64,000 nucleotides of DNA from NCBI RefSeq assembly GCF_029222905.1, contig NZ_JARHUE010000001.1, positions 1 through 64,000 on the forward strand, written 5' to 3'. The position numbers and the translations under genes are program-made. A model generated the notes under the pieces. The model did no database searches, was not told the DNA's origin, and saw only the letters and a program-made list of their open reading frames with translations. The DNA is from Neptuniibacter sp. CAU 1671. Its GTDB lineage: Bacteria; Pseudomonadota; Gammaproteobacteria; Pseudomonadales; Balneatricaceae. Below, in pieces: positions 54,973 to 64,000 of this stretch (its first letter is position 1; each line of letters begins with the position of its first letter).

Positions 54973-55494
54973 ATGTCAAACGGCCCAATACCCAAGAAAA
55001 TCGACCCGCGCAAAATGGCAGAACGGGGCGCTCAAATTTCAGCCGATCTACCGGTATCGGCCATGCCTGATTTTTGCGATATGCTGGCAGATCAGGATGG
55101 CAAGATCCAGGTTGAGCTTGAGTTTTCGATTGATGAGCAGCGCATCAGACTGATTCAGGGTCAGGCGGGCGGACAGGTGAAAATGATCTGTCAGCGCTGT
55201 CTTGAACCCGTTGAAATTGAAGTTGCTGCGAAGTTTAACCTTGGGATCGCCGCCAGTGAGGAGGCTGCCAAACAATTACCCCGATATTATGATCCGGTGA
55301 TTGTAGAAGCAGATGAGCTTGAACTGGTCCCGCTGGTGCAGGAGGAACTTATTCTGAGTATTCCTCATGATGTGTACCACGAAGACTGTTCAATTCAGAC
55401 TTCGTTTGGTGAGCCTGAGACAGCTGTAAAAGAAAGTAACAAACCGAATCCATTCAGCGTGTTGGCTGCTTTAAAAAAAGCTGACACCAAGTAA
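54973..55494 (+). CDS. yceD: YceD, DUF177 ribosome-associated protein
   Basis: A 173-residue DUF177 protein. In plants and bacteria this family is linked to 23S rRNA accumulation; the two cysteines in MICQRCLEPVEIE (about 73-85) and KPNPFSVLAALKK at the end match the family. No ribosome binding site precedes the ATG; the start nevertheless matches homologous proteins (NGPIPKKIDPRKMAERG). It heads the yceD-rpmF-plsX group with a very close promoter. Confidence 0.93.
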   Translation: MSNGPIPKKIDPRKMAERGAQISADLPVSAMPDFCDMLADQDGKIQVELEFSIDEQRIRLIQGQAGGQVKMICQRCLEPVEIEVAAKFNLGIAASEEAAKQLPRYYDPVIVEADELELVPLVQEELILSIPHDVYHEDCSIQTSFGEPETAVKESNKPNPFSVLAALKKADTK

Positions 55495-55517
55495 TACGAA
55501 CCAGGAGCTATTGAGCC

Positions 55518-55700
55518 ATGGCAGTTCAGCAAAACAAAAAGTCCCGTTCCCGTCGTGATATGCGTCGTTCTCACGATGCGCTGGGCAACCCGACTCTGTC
55601 TGTAGAATCCACTACCGGTGAAACTCACCGTCGTCACCACGTTTCTGCTGACGGTTTTTACCGTGGCAAGCAGGTGATCAATAAGCAGGATGACGAATAA
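55518..55700 (+). CDS. rpmF: 50S ribosomal protein L32
   Basis: A 60-residue protein, standard length. [20 protein letters not shown] matches bacterial L32. It lacks the zinc-binding cysteine pairs seen in some forms. CCAGGAGC precedes the ATG. Two bases after its stop follows the plsX TTG start. Confidence 0.97.
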   Translation: MAVQQNKKSRSRRDMRRSHDALGNPTLSVESTTGETHRRHHVSADGFYRGKQVINKQDDE

Positions 55701-55702
55701 GT

Positions 55703-56719
55703 TTGTCAGACCGCTACACCATTGCTGTTGATGTAATGGGCGGGGACTTCGGTCCCCGCGTGACTGTCCCCGCTTGTGTTGATGCACTGAAGCGTCACTC
55801 CCGGCTTATCATCAAACTGGTAGGCAACCGCGAAATCATCGCACCCTTAATCCAATCTTCCGATCCGTCCCTGTCTTCCAGGCTGCAGATTGTGCACGCC
55901 GATGACACTGTTGCCATGTCTGACAAACCCAGTCAGGTGCTGCGTAACGGTCAGGAAACTTCGATGTACAAAGCGCTGCAGCTGGTGTCGGAAAATCTGG
56001 CTCAGGCCTGTGTAAGTGCCGGCAATACTGGTGCTTTGATGGTTTTGGGGCGTTTTATTCTGCGCACACTGCCCGGCATTGACCGACCGGCTATTATCTC
56101 TCCCGTACCGACAGAAAAAGGCCATTGTTATGTGCTGGATTTAGGTGCGAATGTGGATTGTAGTGCAGAGCATTTGTTGCAGTTTGCGATCATGGGCTCG
56201 GTCATGACCACGGCGGTAGATGGTATTGGCAGTCCAGCGGTTGGTTTGCTGAATATTGGCCAGGAAGAGATCAAGGGCAATGAGCAGGTAAAACTTGCTT
56301 CACGCCTGATCGAAGAGCGGGGCGGCCTCAACTATATCGGTTTTGTCGAGGGTAATGACCTCTATTCAGGCAAGGCTGACGTTATTGTCTGTGATGGTTT
56401 TGTCGGCAATATCGCACTTAAAAGCAGTGAAGGGCTGGCACGGATGATCAGTCACAAATTGCAATCCAGTTTTCGTCAGGGCCTGTATCGACGACTGCTG
56501 GCGTTACTCGCTCGTCCGATTCTGGGTGAACTTAAAGCCCAGATGGACCCCTCCCGACGCAACGGTGCCAGCTTGCTTGGCCTGCAGGGCATTGTTATTA
56601 AAAGTCACGGCGCAGCGAATCAGACCTGTTTTGGTTTTGCGCTGGATCAGGCTGTGGCCGAAATCGAGCAGGATGTTCCCCGTCGTATCAGTGCTGAAAT
56701 CGAACACAAACTCACCTGA
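55703..56719 (+). CDS. plsX: Phosphate acyltransferase PlsX
   Basis: A 338-residue enzyme converting acyl-ACP and phosphate to acyl phosphate, feeding PlsY in phospholipid synthesis. IAVDVMGGDFGPRVTVPACV at the start (about 7-26), SAGNTGALMVLGRF (about 110) and LLNIGQEEIKGNEQVK (about 183) are diagnostic. It begins with TTG at 55703, behind CAGGATGACG. fabH, which follows plsX in E. coli, is missing; fabD follows after 95 bases. Confidence 0.95.
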   Translation: MSDRYTIAVDVMGGDFGPRVTVPACVDALKRHSRLIIKLVGNREIIAPLIQSSDPSLSSRLQIVHADDTVAMSDKPSQVLRNGQETSMYKALQLVSENLAQACVSAGNTGALMVLGRFILRTLPGIDRPAIISPVPTEKGHCYVLDLGANVDCSAEHLLQFAIMGSVMTTAVDGIGSPAVGLLNIGQEEIKGNEQVKLASRLIEERGGLNYIGFVEGNDLYSGKADVIVCDGFVGNIALKSSEGLARMISHKLQSSFRQGLYRRLLALLARPILGELKAQMDPSRRNGASLLGLQGIVIKSHGAANQTCFGFALDQAVAEIEQDVPRRISAEIEHKLT

Positions 56720-56814
56720 GCTCAACCTGTTAATTACCCCTGAATGTTGTAAACTACGCAGCAATATTTGGCCCTGTCGGGCTGAGATGCGATAACAGGA
56801 ATTCAGAGGAGCTC

Positions 56815-57747
56815 ATGTCTCAATCGCTTGCATTTGTTTTTCCCGGTCAGGGTTCCCAACAGGTTGGTATGTTGGCTGACCTCGCCGCTGACCATCCAGT
56901 CATTCAAGCCACTTTTGCTGAAGCCTCCAGCGTGCTGGGTTATGACCTCTGGCAACTGATCCAGAATGGTCCCGATACCGACCTTAATCAAACCGATAAA
57001 ACGCAGCCCGCACTACTCACTGCCGGTGTTGCCCTGTGGCGCATGTGGTCTGAGCTGGGTCAGGCTCAACCCTCTGTTCTGGCAGGTCACAGCCTGGGTG
57101 AATACACCGCGCTGGTCTGTGGTGGCGCCATCGATTTTACGGACGGTGTGCAGCTGGTTAAGTTACGTGGTGAATTTATGCAGCAGGCTGTGCCTGCTGG
57201 TGCGGGTGCGATGGCTGCAATCCTTGGCCTTGATGACGATGCAATCAAAGCCGCCTGTAGCCGTGCTGCAGAAGGTGATGTGGTTGCCCCTGTCAACTTC
57301 AACTGCCCGGGTCAGGTTGTCATTGCCGGTCAGGCAGCAGCAGTCGAGCGCGCAATAGAAGCCTGTAAAGCAGCGGGTGCTAAACGTGCAATTCCACTGC
57401 CTGTCAGCGTGCCTTCTCACTGCGATCTGATGCGTCCTGCGGCTGAAAAAATGGAAGCTGCCTTGGCTGATATCAGTATCAAGATGCCAGTGATTCCTGT
57501 GATTCAGAACGTGAGCGCCGCGGTGTCACCTGATGCAGATACATTAAAATCAAACTTGCTGGCTCAGCTGTATAGTCCGGTTCTCTGGACGCCCAGTGTG
57601 CAGGCAATGGTTGCGCAAGGTGTTACCACCACCGTTGAATGTGGCCCGGGTAAAGTTTTGTCTGGCCTGAATAAAAAAATTGATAAATCGCTGAATGTTC
57701 TGGCTATCGGTGATGCCGCCGGCCTTGAAAAAGCACTCAGTGCCTGA
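56815..57747 (+). CDS. fabD: Malonyl-CoA-ACP transacylase FabD
   Basis: A 310-residue transacylase charging ACP with malonate. Catalytic serine in AGHSLGEYTALV (about 90-101), FVFPGQGSQQVGMLADL at the start (about 8-24), His in VPSHCDLM (about 199) and Gln/Asn in PVIQNVSA. CAGAGGAGCTC precedes the ATG. It begins the fabD-fabG-acpP-fabF set. Confidence 0.96.
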   Translation: MSQSLAFVFPGQGSQQVGMLADLAADHPVIQATFAEASSVLGYDLWQLIQNGPDTDLNQTDKTQPALLTAGVALWRMWSELGQAQPSVLAGHSLGEYTALVCGGAIDFTDGVQLVKLRGEFMQQAVPAGAGAMAAILGLDDDAIKAACSRAAEGDVVAPVNFNCPGQVVIAGQAAAVERAIEACKAAGAKRAIPLPVSVPSHCDLMRPAAEKMEAALADISIKMPVIPVIQNVSAAVSPDADTLKSNLLAQLYSPVLWTPSVQAMVAQGVTTTVECGPGKVLSGLNKKIDKSLNVLAIGDAAGLEKALSA

Positions 57748-57768
57748 ACGATTAAATAGGTAATCAGC

Positions 57769-58512
57769 ATGAGTATTGAAGGAAAAGTTGCGCTGGTCAC
57801 GGGCGCAACCCGGGGCATTGGTAAAGCCATTGCAGAAGCCCTGGGTAAGCAGGGTGCTGTCGTTGTTGGTACAGCAACCAGCGCAAATGGTGCAGCAAGC
57901 ATCAGTGATTATCTGGCGTCTGCTGGCATCAAAGGTACCGGTCTGGTACTGGATGTTGCAGATGCGGAGTCTGTTGACGCGGTGCTGCAGCAGGTACAGT
58001 CTGATTTTGGTACGGTAGAAATTCTGGTCAATAATGCCGGTATCACCCGCGACAACATTCTGATGCGCATGAAAGACGACGAGTGGGATCAGGTATTGAA
58101 TACCAACCTGACCTCAGTTTTCCGTCTGGTGAAAGGTTGCCTGCGTGGCATGACAAAAGCGCGCTGGGGCCGCATTATCAGTGTCAGCTCTGTCGTTGCA
58201 TCCATGGGTAACGCGGGTCAGACCAACTACGCAGCGGCCAAGTCAGGCATGGAAGGTTTTACACGTGCACTGGCGCGCGAAGTAGGCTCACGTAACATCA
58301 CAGTAAACTGTGTTGCACCTGGTTTTATCGATACCGATATGACCAGTGGCCTGGCTGACGAACACAAGGATATGCTGAAATCTCAGATCGCTTTGAGCCG
58401 TTTGGGACAGCCTGAAGAGATCGCATCTGTCGTCGCTTTTCTGGCGGGCGAGGGTGGTGGTTACATCACCGGTGAGTCGATTCAGGTCAATGGTGGCATG
58501 TACATGGGGTGA
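57769..58512 (+). CDS. fabG: 3-oxoacyl-ACP reductase FabG
   Basis: A 247-residue NADPH-dependent short-chain reductase for the first reduction in fatty-acid elongation. Nucleotide motif GATRGIGKAIAEAL (about 12-25), NNAGITRDNILMRM (about 86-99), catalytic Ser in SVSSVVASMGN (about 138) and Tyr-Lys in TNYAAAKSGMEGF (about 149-161). It lies 21 bases after fabD. Confidence 0.96.
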   Translation: MSIEGKVALVTGATRGIGKAIAEALGKQGAVVVGTATSANGAASISDYLASAGIKGTGLVLDVADAESVDAVLQQVQSDFGTVEILVNNAGITRDNILMRMKDDEWDQVLNTNLTSVFRLVKGCLRGMTKARWGRIISVSSVVASMGNAGQTNYAAAKSGMEGFTRALAREVGSRNITVNCVAPGFIDTDMTSGLADEHKDMLKSQIALSRLGQPEEIASVVAFLAGEGGGYITGESIQVNGGMYMG

Positions 58513-58529
58513 TACCCCTTATAAAGGAA

Positions 58530-58557
58530 TTGTTTTTTTTCCTGAATTGTTGATAAT
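58530..58557 (+). promoter_or_regulatory. Possible acpP promoter
   Basis: TTGTTT, 16 bases, GATAAT within the 160-base fabG-acpP gap, giving a leader of about 110 bases for acpP. The gap otherwise shows no clear structure. A separate promoter for the very abundant ACP is expected. Confidence 0.45.
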
Positions 58558-58672
58558 GTGCCGTCAGGTAGAGACGAACTTAGCGACGCTGCCTGGAGGC
58601 ATCGTGGCATTAAATGAACTTTCCTACCCATGTCTAACCGATGTGTGGTGTTGATCAAAAATAGGAACAGAT

Positions 58673-58906
58673 ATGAGTAACATCGAAGAGCGCGTTAAGA
58701 AAATCATCGCTGAACAGCTGGGCGTTAAGGAAGAAGAAGTCACCAACGAAGCTTCCTTCGTTGAAGATCTGGGTGCTGACTCCCTGGACACTGTTGAGCT
58801 GGTAATGGCTCTTGAAGAAGAATTCGAAACTGAGATTCCTGACGAAGAAGCTGAAAAGATCACTACCGTTCAGCTGGCGATCGATTACATCAACTCACAC
58901 CAGTAA
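58673..58906 (+). CDS. acpP: Acyl carrier protein
   Basis: A 77-residue acidic four-helix protein carrying growing acyl chains on 4'-phosphopantetheine at the serine of [18 protein letters not shown] (about residue 37). Standard length and sequence for fatty-acid [23 protein letters not shown] starts it. A strong terminator 20-60 bases downstream separates it partly from fabF. Confidence 0.97.
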   Translation: MSNIEERVKKIIAEQLGVKEEEVTNEASFVEDLGADSLDTVELVMALEEEFETEIPDEEAEKITTVQLAIDYINSHQ

Positions 58907-58927
58907 TCGTTTTTCGTCTCGATCGAC

Positions 58928-58966
58928 AGAAAAGCCGCACTATCTCTGATAGTTGCGGCTTTTCTT
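58928..58966 (+). terminator. Terminator after acpP
   Basis: AGAAAAGCCGCA-CTATC paired with GATAG-TTGCGGCTTTTCT, one bulged base, followed by T-rich sequence. It should reduce read-through from acpP to fabF. Confidence 0.85.
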
Positions 58967-59027
58967 TTGTCTTTAATTCTGTAATAAAGTATCGGGATAT
59001 TCAGGATTTTTGCTCAGGAGTGGCTTA

Positions 59028-60266
59028 ATGGCAAAAAAGCGTGTCGTCGTTACCGGGATGGGGATGGTGAGCCCGCTAGGGCACAACGTAACTCATAGCT
59101 GGCAGCAGGCGCTTGATGGCAAGAGTGGGGCATCCGCTATCACCCATTTTGATGCTGAAAACTTTGCCACGCGTTTTTCAGCGTCTGTTAAAGACTTTGA
59201 TGTATCGCCTTACGTAAGCACAAAAGAAGCCCGTAAGATGGATCTGTTCATCCAATATGGACTGGCAGCTGCCATCCAGGCGATCGAGGACGCTGGCCTT
59301 GAAACAGAGCAACTGAATCTGCATAGGGTAGGTTGTGCGATAGGTTCAGGCATTGGTGGCCTGCCGATGATTGAGACCAATCTTGGCCAGCTTACTCAGA
59401 GTGGTCCACGTCGGGTATCACCTTTTTTTGTACCGGGCAGTATTATCAATATGATTGCCGGTAACCTGGCAATACGCTATGGCTTTAAAGGCCCCAATAT
59501 AGCCATCACCACCGCCTGCACCACAGGTACTCACAATATCGGTTCAGCCATGCGCATGATCCAGTATGGTGATGCCGATGTGATGCTGGCTGGCGGCGCC
59601 GAAATGGCCACCACGCCACTGGGTATTGCCGGGTTTTCAGCCGCGCGTGCACTGTCCACCCGTAATGACGATCCTCAGGCGGCGAGTCGCCCGTGGGACC
59701 GGGACCGGGATGGCTTTGTACTGGGTGATGGCGCTGGCATTGTCGTACTGGAATCCTATGAGCACGCCGTCGCCCGTGGCGCTGAGATCTATTGTGAGCT
59801 GGCTGGTTTTGGCATGAGCGATGATGCTTATCATATGACAGCTCCGCCTGAAACCGGCGAAGGGGCGGCGTTGGCAATGGCCAATGCTATGGCGGATGCA
59901 GCCATAGATAAGAGTGAAGTGGATTATATCAATGCGCATGGAACATCAACGCCAGCCGGCGATATTGCTGAAGCCAATGCGGTAAAGCAGGTGATGGGAC
60001 ATAGCGCGGATTCGGTACGTATCAGTTCAACCAAATCCATGACCGGTCACCTGCTGGGTGCAGCAGGCGCTGTGGAGGCGATCTTCAGTGTTCTGGCTCT
60101 GCGTGATCAGGTGGCGCCACCCACGATTAATCTGGACAACCCCTCTGAGGGGTGTGATCTTAACTTTGTGCCGCATCAGGCACAGACCTGCACGATCAGA
60201 GCGGTGATGTCTAACTCATTTGGTTTCGGTGGCACAAACGGTACGCTGCTGTTTCGTGCTCTCTAG
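59028..60266 (+). CDS. fabF: 3-oxoacyl-ACP synthase II FabF
   Basis: A 412-residue condensing enzyme elongating acyl-ACP, including the unsaturated palmitoleate to vaccenate step. The catalytic Cys is in [11 protein letters not shown] (about 163), His in [11 protein letters not shown] (about 304), Lys in [12 protein letters not shown] (about 335) with the second His, and the end SFGFGGTNG (about 398) is standard. The ATG at 59028 follows CAGGAGTGGCTTA; an earlier in-frame codon at 59010 is less likely. Confidence 0.96.
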   Translation: MAKKRVVVTGMGMVSPLGHNVTHSWQQALDGKSGASAITHFDAENFATRFSASVKDFDVSPYVSTKEARKMDLFIQYGLAAAIQAIEDAGLETEQLNLHRVGCAIGSGIGGLPMIETNLGQLTQSGPRRVSPFFVPGSIINMIAGNLAIRYGFKGPNIAITTACTTGTHNIGSAMRMIQYGDADVMLAGGAEMATTPLGIAGFSAARALSTRNDDPQAASRPWDRDRDGFVLGDGAGIVVLESYEHAVARGAEIYCELAGFGMSDDAYHMTAPPETGEGAALAMANAMADAAIDKSEVDYINAHGTSTPAGDIAEANAVKQVMGHSADSVRISSTKSMTGHLLGAAGAVEAIFSVLALRDQVAPPTINLDNPSEGCDLNFVPHQAQTCTIRAVMSNSFGFGGTNGTLLFRAL

Positions 60267-60286
60267 TTGTAGCTGGGAGCTTGCAG

Positions 60287-61099
60287 ATGCATCAGGTATG
60301 GCTAAACGGACAGCTTTCTGACCAGATTTCAGTGACAGATCGCGGTATCAGTTATGGCGATGGGCTGTTTGAAACCATTCGTATCCGTGATGGTAAACCT
60401 GAACTGCTTGATGCCCACCTTGCCCGCTTGGAAAAAGGTCTGGCTGTACTTCGCTTTCCCGCTGAAACACTGGAGATCGTCAAATCCGATCTGAGCACGC
60501 TCACCCTTTCTGGGGATGCCGTTCTCAAGCTTGTTATCACCCGTGGGCAGGGTGAGCGTGGTTATGCGCTGCCGTTAACGACCCAGCCTTCCCGTGTCAT
60601 GATTCTTAGCCCCGGAAAGAACGATAATTCCAAAGCCAGTGGCATCAGAGCGCGTTTCTGTGACTACAGATTGGCGATCAATCCGGCTCTGGCCGGTATT
60701 AAACATCTGAATCGACTGGAACAGGTCATGGCCCGGTCAGAATGGACCGACCCGGATATCAGTGAAGGCATTGTCTGCGATAGCGAAGGTTTTCTGGTTG
60801 AAGGCACCATGAGTAATCTGTTCTGGGTGAGTGCATCCGGTACCGTGTTCACCCCTGGTATTGAACGGTGTGGCGTCTCCGGTGTCATGCGTGATTTTTT
60901 GATACACTGCCTCGCCGATCTGGGTATTGAGTGCCAGGTGGGACTCTACACTCCCGAGGCGTTGCTGAGCGCCAGCGAAGTCTTTTTCTGTAACAGTCTG
61001 ATTCATATCTGGCCTGTATCAGAACTGGAGGGCCGTTCGTTTTCGCCAGGACCGGTAATTCAACAACTGCAATCACGCTTGAAACAGGTTTTAGTTTGA
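60287..61099 (+). CDS. pabC: Aminodeoxychorismate lyase PabC
   Basis: A 270-residue PLP fold-type IV enzyme that makes 4-aminobenzoate for folate synthesis. DRGISYGDGLFETIRIRDG (about 20-38) is the family start, the PLP lysine lies in GIKHLNRLEQVMAR (about 137), and EGTMSNLFWV (about 170) binds the cofactor phosphate. The ATG at 60287 follows GGGAGCTTGCAG. Overlaps mltG by four bases. Confidence 0.93.
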   Translation: MHQVWLNGQLSDQISVTDRGISYGDGLFETIRIRDGKPELLDAHLARLEKGLAVLRFPAETLEIVKSDLSTLTLSGDAVLKLVITRGQGERGYALPLTTQPSRVMILSPGKNDNSKASGIRARFCDYRLAINPALAGIKHLNRLEQVMARSEWTDPDISEGIVCDSEGFLVEGTMSNLFWVSASGTVFTPGIERCGVSGVMRDFLIHCLADLGIECQVGLYTPEALLSASEVFFCNSLIHIWPVSELEGRSFSPGPVIQQLQSRLKQVLV

Positions 61100-62124
61100 T
61101 CAAACGTCTCCTTACTTTTTTCGTTCCAGTCCTGTTGTTTCTTGGCCTTGCCGGGTTTTGGCTGTGGCAGGATTATCAAGACTATATGGCTCATCCGTTA
61201 TCCATCAAAGAGACAACGGACATTGATGTAAGCAAAGGCATTAATTTCAATCAGTTACTGAATGAACTTGAAAGTAAATCGATTATCAAAAAGCCGATTT
61301 ATTTTAAAATTCATGCGCGTTTAATGGGCAAGGCAAGACAAATCAAAGCCGGATATTACCGACTTGAACCGGATATGAATCCCATGGATCTGCTGGAACT
61401 GATCACCAGTGGCCGTTCCATCAGCTATAGCTTTACCATTCTCGAGGGTTCAACCTTTAAACAGCTGATGGAAACCGTGCGAGCTAACCCGCAACTGAAA
61501 GATGATGTTTCCGACCTGTCTACAGACGCGTTATTAAAAACACTGCAAATAGAGGCGGCGCATCCGGAAGGGCAGTTTCTGGCAGAAACTTACCATTTTG
61601 AGAAAAATGGTTCTGCGCTGGCGCTACTTAACCGTGCCCATACGCTGCTTCAGGAAACCCTGGATCAGGCCTGGGAAACACGTCAACCTGATCTGCCATA
61701 CGGCTCAGCCTATGAAGCGTTGATCATGGCATCGATCATCGAAAAAGAAACTGCCAGGGCCGATGAAAGACCGATTATTGCGGGTGTATTCGTGCGTCGT
61801 CTGAATAAAAAAATGCGGCTGCAAACCGATCCTACGGTGATTTATGGCATGGGCGATGCCTATACAGGCAACATTCGACGCTCTGATCTGCGTAAACCTA
61901 CGCCTTACAATACCTATGTTATTCCAGGTTTGCCGCCGACACCGATTGCTATGGTTGGCCGCGAAGCAATTCAGGCGGCCCTGAATCCAGCCGATGGAAA
62001 AGCCCTGTTTTTCGTTGCCAAGGGAGATGGCAGTCACCAGTTCTCTGAGACCCTGAAGCAGCACAATGAAGCGGTCCGTCAGTTTCAATTGAAACGGCGA
62101 GAGGACTACCGATCATCTCCCTGA
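61096..62124 (+). CDS. mltG: Endolytic peptidoglycan transglycosylase MltG
   Basis: A 342-residue YceG-family membrane enzyme proposed to release nascent glycan strands. N-terminal membrane helix (about 5-24), LysM-like part (about 40-100), catalytic domain with Glu in ASIIEKETARADERP (about 215) and LQTDPTVIYGMG (about 237). Start is TTG at 61096, overlapping the pabC stop as TTGA; family proteins start at the same point before the membrane helix. Confidence 0.93.
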   Translation: MIKRLLTFFVPVLLFLGLAGFWLWQDYQDYMAHPLSIKETTDIDVSKGINFNQLLNELESKSIIKKPIYFKIHARLMGKARQIKAGYYRLEPDMNPMDLLELITSGRSISYSFTILEGSTFKQLMETVRANPQLKDDVSDLSTDALLKTLQIEAAHPEGQFLAETYHFEKNGSALALLNRAHTLLQETLDQAWETRQPDLPYGSAYEALIMASIIEKETARADERPIIAGVFVRRLNKKMRLQTDPTVIYGMGDAYTGNIRRSDLRKPTPYNTYVIPGLPPTPIAMVGREAIQAALNPADGKALFFVAKGDGSHQFSETLKQHNEAVRQFQLKRREDYRSSP

Positions 62125-62769
<645 letters not shown>

Positions 62770-62771
62770 GT

Positions 62772-63776
62772 GTGTCTGGTCTCACTCCGGTCCATCCCTG
62801 GTTTACAGACACGTTAGGACACCTGGTCGGCCTGCATATTGCTGGCCGGTTACCCCACGCTTTACTGCTCCACGGAGCCCCCGGAATTGGCAAGCAGGGC
62901 CTTGCCCGAGCGATTGCCGATTATCTGCTCTGTCTGGAACCTCTTGCTCAGACCGCCTGTGGGCAGTGTAAAGGCTGCGAATTGAACCGTGCGGGTACGC
63001 ACCCTGACCTGTTTCAGCTTTTGCCTGAGGAGCAGGGCAAGCAGCTCAAGGTAGACCAGGTTCGCCAGTTGGGTGAATTTATCTTCAGCACCGCACAGCA
63101 GGGCGGGTATCGGGTAGTGATCATCGATCCGGCTGACGCGCTCAACCTGGCTGCCGCCAATGCATTACTTAAAATGCTTGAAGAGCCCGGTCAGAAAACG
63201 TTGTTATTACTTATTACCGCCCGCATGGGGCAGTTATTACCCACCATAAAGAGTCGTTGTCAGCATATTCAGTGTCACTCGCCTGCACTGCAGGAAGCCG
63301 TTGACTGGCTAGCCGGGCAAAAAACGGAACTGACTGAAGAGCAGCTTCGGCAGGTTTTATCGGTAAACCGCGGCTCTCCCGAACAGGCATTAGCGTACCT
63401 TGAGAACGGTGAGTGCGAATTACGCCAACTGCTAATCAAGGGGTTGGCAGATATTCTGCGCCAGCGAAGAAGCCCGCTCGAAGTGGCTGCTCAGCTTCAT
63501 AAACAGGACGTTGAACGCCTTCTCAACTGGTTTTATGCGCTGCTTACAGACCTTGTCAGGCAATCCCTGACGTCGGGTGAGCTTCAGATTGAGCAGTCTG
63601 ATGCAAAGAATATGATTACGGCTGTTGCTAAAAACGCCAACCCGGTTAAAATCCTGAAGTTGGCCGATAAAATCATTCAGGAACGTCGGGCCATTCTGCA
63701 ACGGCAAAACCCCAATAAACAGCTTGTGCTGGAATCCGTTTTGCTTGAGTGGCATGGGTTGTTCAGACAGGAGTAG
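62772..63776 (+). CDS. holB: DNA polymerase III delta' subunit
   Basis: A 334-residue clamp-loader subunit. The P-loop-like GAPGIGKQGLAR (about 36-47) and zinc-binding cysteines CGQCKGCELNRAGTHPD (about 62-78) are present; sensor and lid domains follow. Unlike E. coli delta', the P-loop keeps its lysine. Start is GTG at 62772, two bases after the tmk stop, behind a weak ribosome binding site. Confidence 0.93.
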   Translation: MSGLTPVHPWFTDTLGHLVGLHIAGRLPHALLLHGAPGIGKQGLARAIADYLLCLEPLAQTACGQCKGCELNRAGTHPDLFQLLPEEQGKQLKVDQVRQLGEFIFSTAQQGGYRVVIIDPADALNLAAANALLKMLEEPGQKTLLLLITARMGQLLPTIKSRCQHIQCHSPALQEAVDWLAGQKTELTEEQLRQVLSVNRGSPEQALAYLENGECELRQLLIKGLADILRQRRSPLEVAAQLHKQDVERLLNWFYALLTDLVRQSLTSGELQIEQSDAKNMITAVAKNANPVKILKLADKIIQERRAILQRQNPNKQLVLESVLLEWHGLFRQE

Positions 63777-63785
63777 CATCGCTTT

Positions 63786-64000
63786 ATGAGTGTGGTCCCA
63801 CGACTCAGTCACGGCATACTGTCACTGACCATCAAAACCAAGGAAGAGCTGTATCAGGCTTATCTGCCTTTTATTTCCAATGGTGGCCTGTTTATTCCGA
63901 CCCTTCGCTCTTACCATCTGGGTGAAGAAGTATTTATGCTGCTTGATCTTATGGATGAAGCGGACAAAGTTCCCGTCACCGGCAAGGTCGTCTGGCTGAC
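63786..64000 (+). CDS. PilZ-domain protein, N-terminal part
   Basis: The open frame runs from ATG 63786 past the right edge, showing 71 residues. LSLTIKTKEELYQAYLPFIS followed by NGGLFIPTLRSYHLGEEVFM and a KVPVTGKVVWL strand is the pattern of the small PilZ proteins of type IV pilus assembly, which follow holB in Pseudomonas. The conserved arginines of classical c-di-GMP binding are not seen at the start, as in the PilZ of that class. It lies nine bases after holB. Confidence 0.85.
   Translation, partial: MSVVPRLSHGILSLTIKTKEELYQAYLPFISNGGLFIPTLRSYHLGEEVFMLLDLMDEADKVPVTGKVVWL

Overview
The window reads as a chromosomal segment of a marine gammaproteobacterium, most like the Oceanospirillales (Neptunomonas, Amphritea or Marinobacterium type). 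This placement is inferred from gene content and order, not from a search. Gene blocks match enterobacterial and pseudomonad neighbourhoods: nudJ-mnmA-hflD-purB, rluE/icd, cspD/clpS-clpA, infA, aat, trxB/ftsK-lolA-rarA-serS, and yceD-rpmF-plsX-fabD-fabG-acpP-fabF-pabC-mltG-tmk-holB. Ehu-type ectoine uptake genes fit a marine, osmolyte-using cell. I saw no rRNA, tRNA, CRISPR array or prophage. The only mobile DNA is the 3' end of an IS3-family element at the left edge.

Layout. 1-9.9 kb holds the IS3 tail; ibpA with a sigma32-like promoter and a ROSE-type RNA thermometer; acetoacetyl-CoA synthetase; an isochorismatase-fold hydrolase; a DUF2889 protein; an EAL-HDOD protein; the ylqF GTPase; a CDGSH protein; a YhiN-type flavoprotein; and a divergent HxlR regulator/DUF4242 pair. 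10-20 kb holds an orphan NosR-like flavo-iron-sulfur membrane protein, a 339-base gap with a possible decayed gene, and a six-gene MoxR/DUF58/DUF4381/BatA/BatB-C/BatD operon. 20-30 kb holds a DoxX gene divergent from a YhaJ-like LysR regulator, ehuBCDA, trkH, a rubrerythrin/CCG iron-sulfur protein/DUF3501 cluster, OmpW behind two FNR/Anr-like boxes, and an orphan protein with ADP-ribosyltransferase-like motifs.

30-47 kb is mostly core metabolism: isocitrate lyase with a divergent LysR regulator, roxA-trmJ, purB, hflD-mnmA-nudJ, moaE, rluE/icd, cspD/clpS-clpA, infA, bpt-aat and trxB. aceA and icd are the two enzymes that compete at the isocitrate branch point. clpS, clpA, bpt and aat together encode a complete bacterial N-degron pathway. 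47-64 kb covers chromosome segregation (ftsK), lipoprotein transport (lolA), fork repair (rarA), serS, a fatty-acid/phospholipid operon, cell-wall and nucleotide genes, and a PilZ gene cut by the right edge.

The window is mainly conserved core genome. The items most worth a second look are the ibpA RNA thermometer; the nearly leaderless yceD promoter; the orphan ART-like protein; the orphan NosR-like protein; the rubrerythrin/CCG/DUF3501 cluster; the possible decayed gene between nosR and moxR; and a set of clean palindromes in front of aacS, the HxlR pair, the YhaJ-like regulator, ehuB, aceA/lysR and cspD. I found no clearly new multi-gene defence or biosynthetic system.
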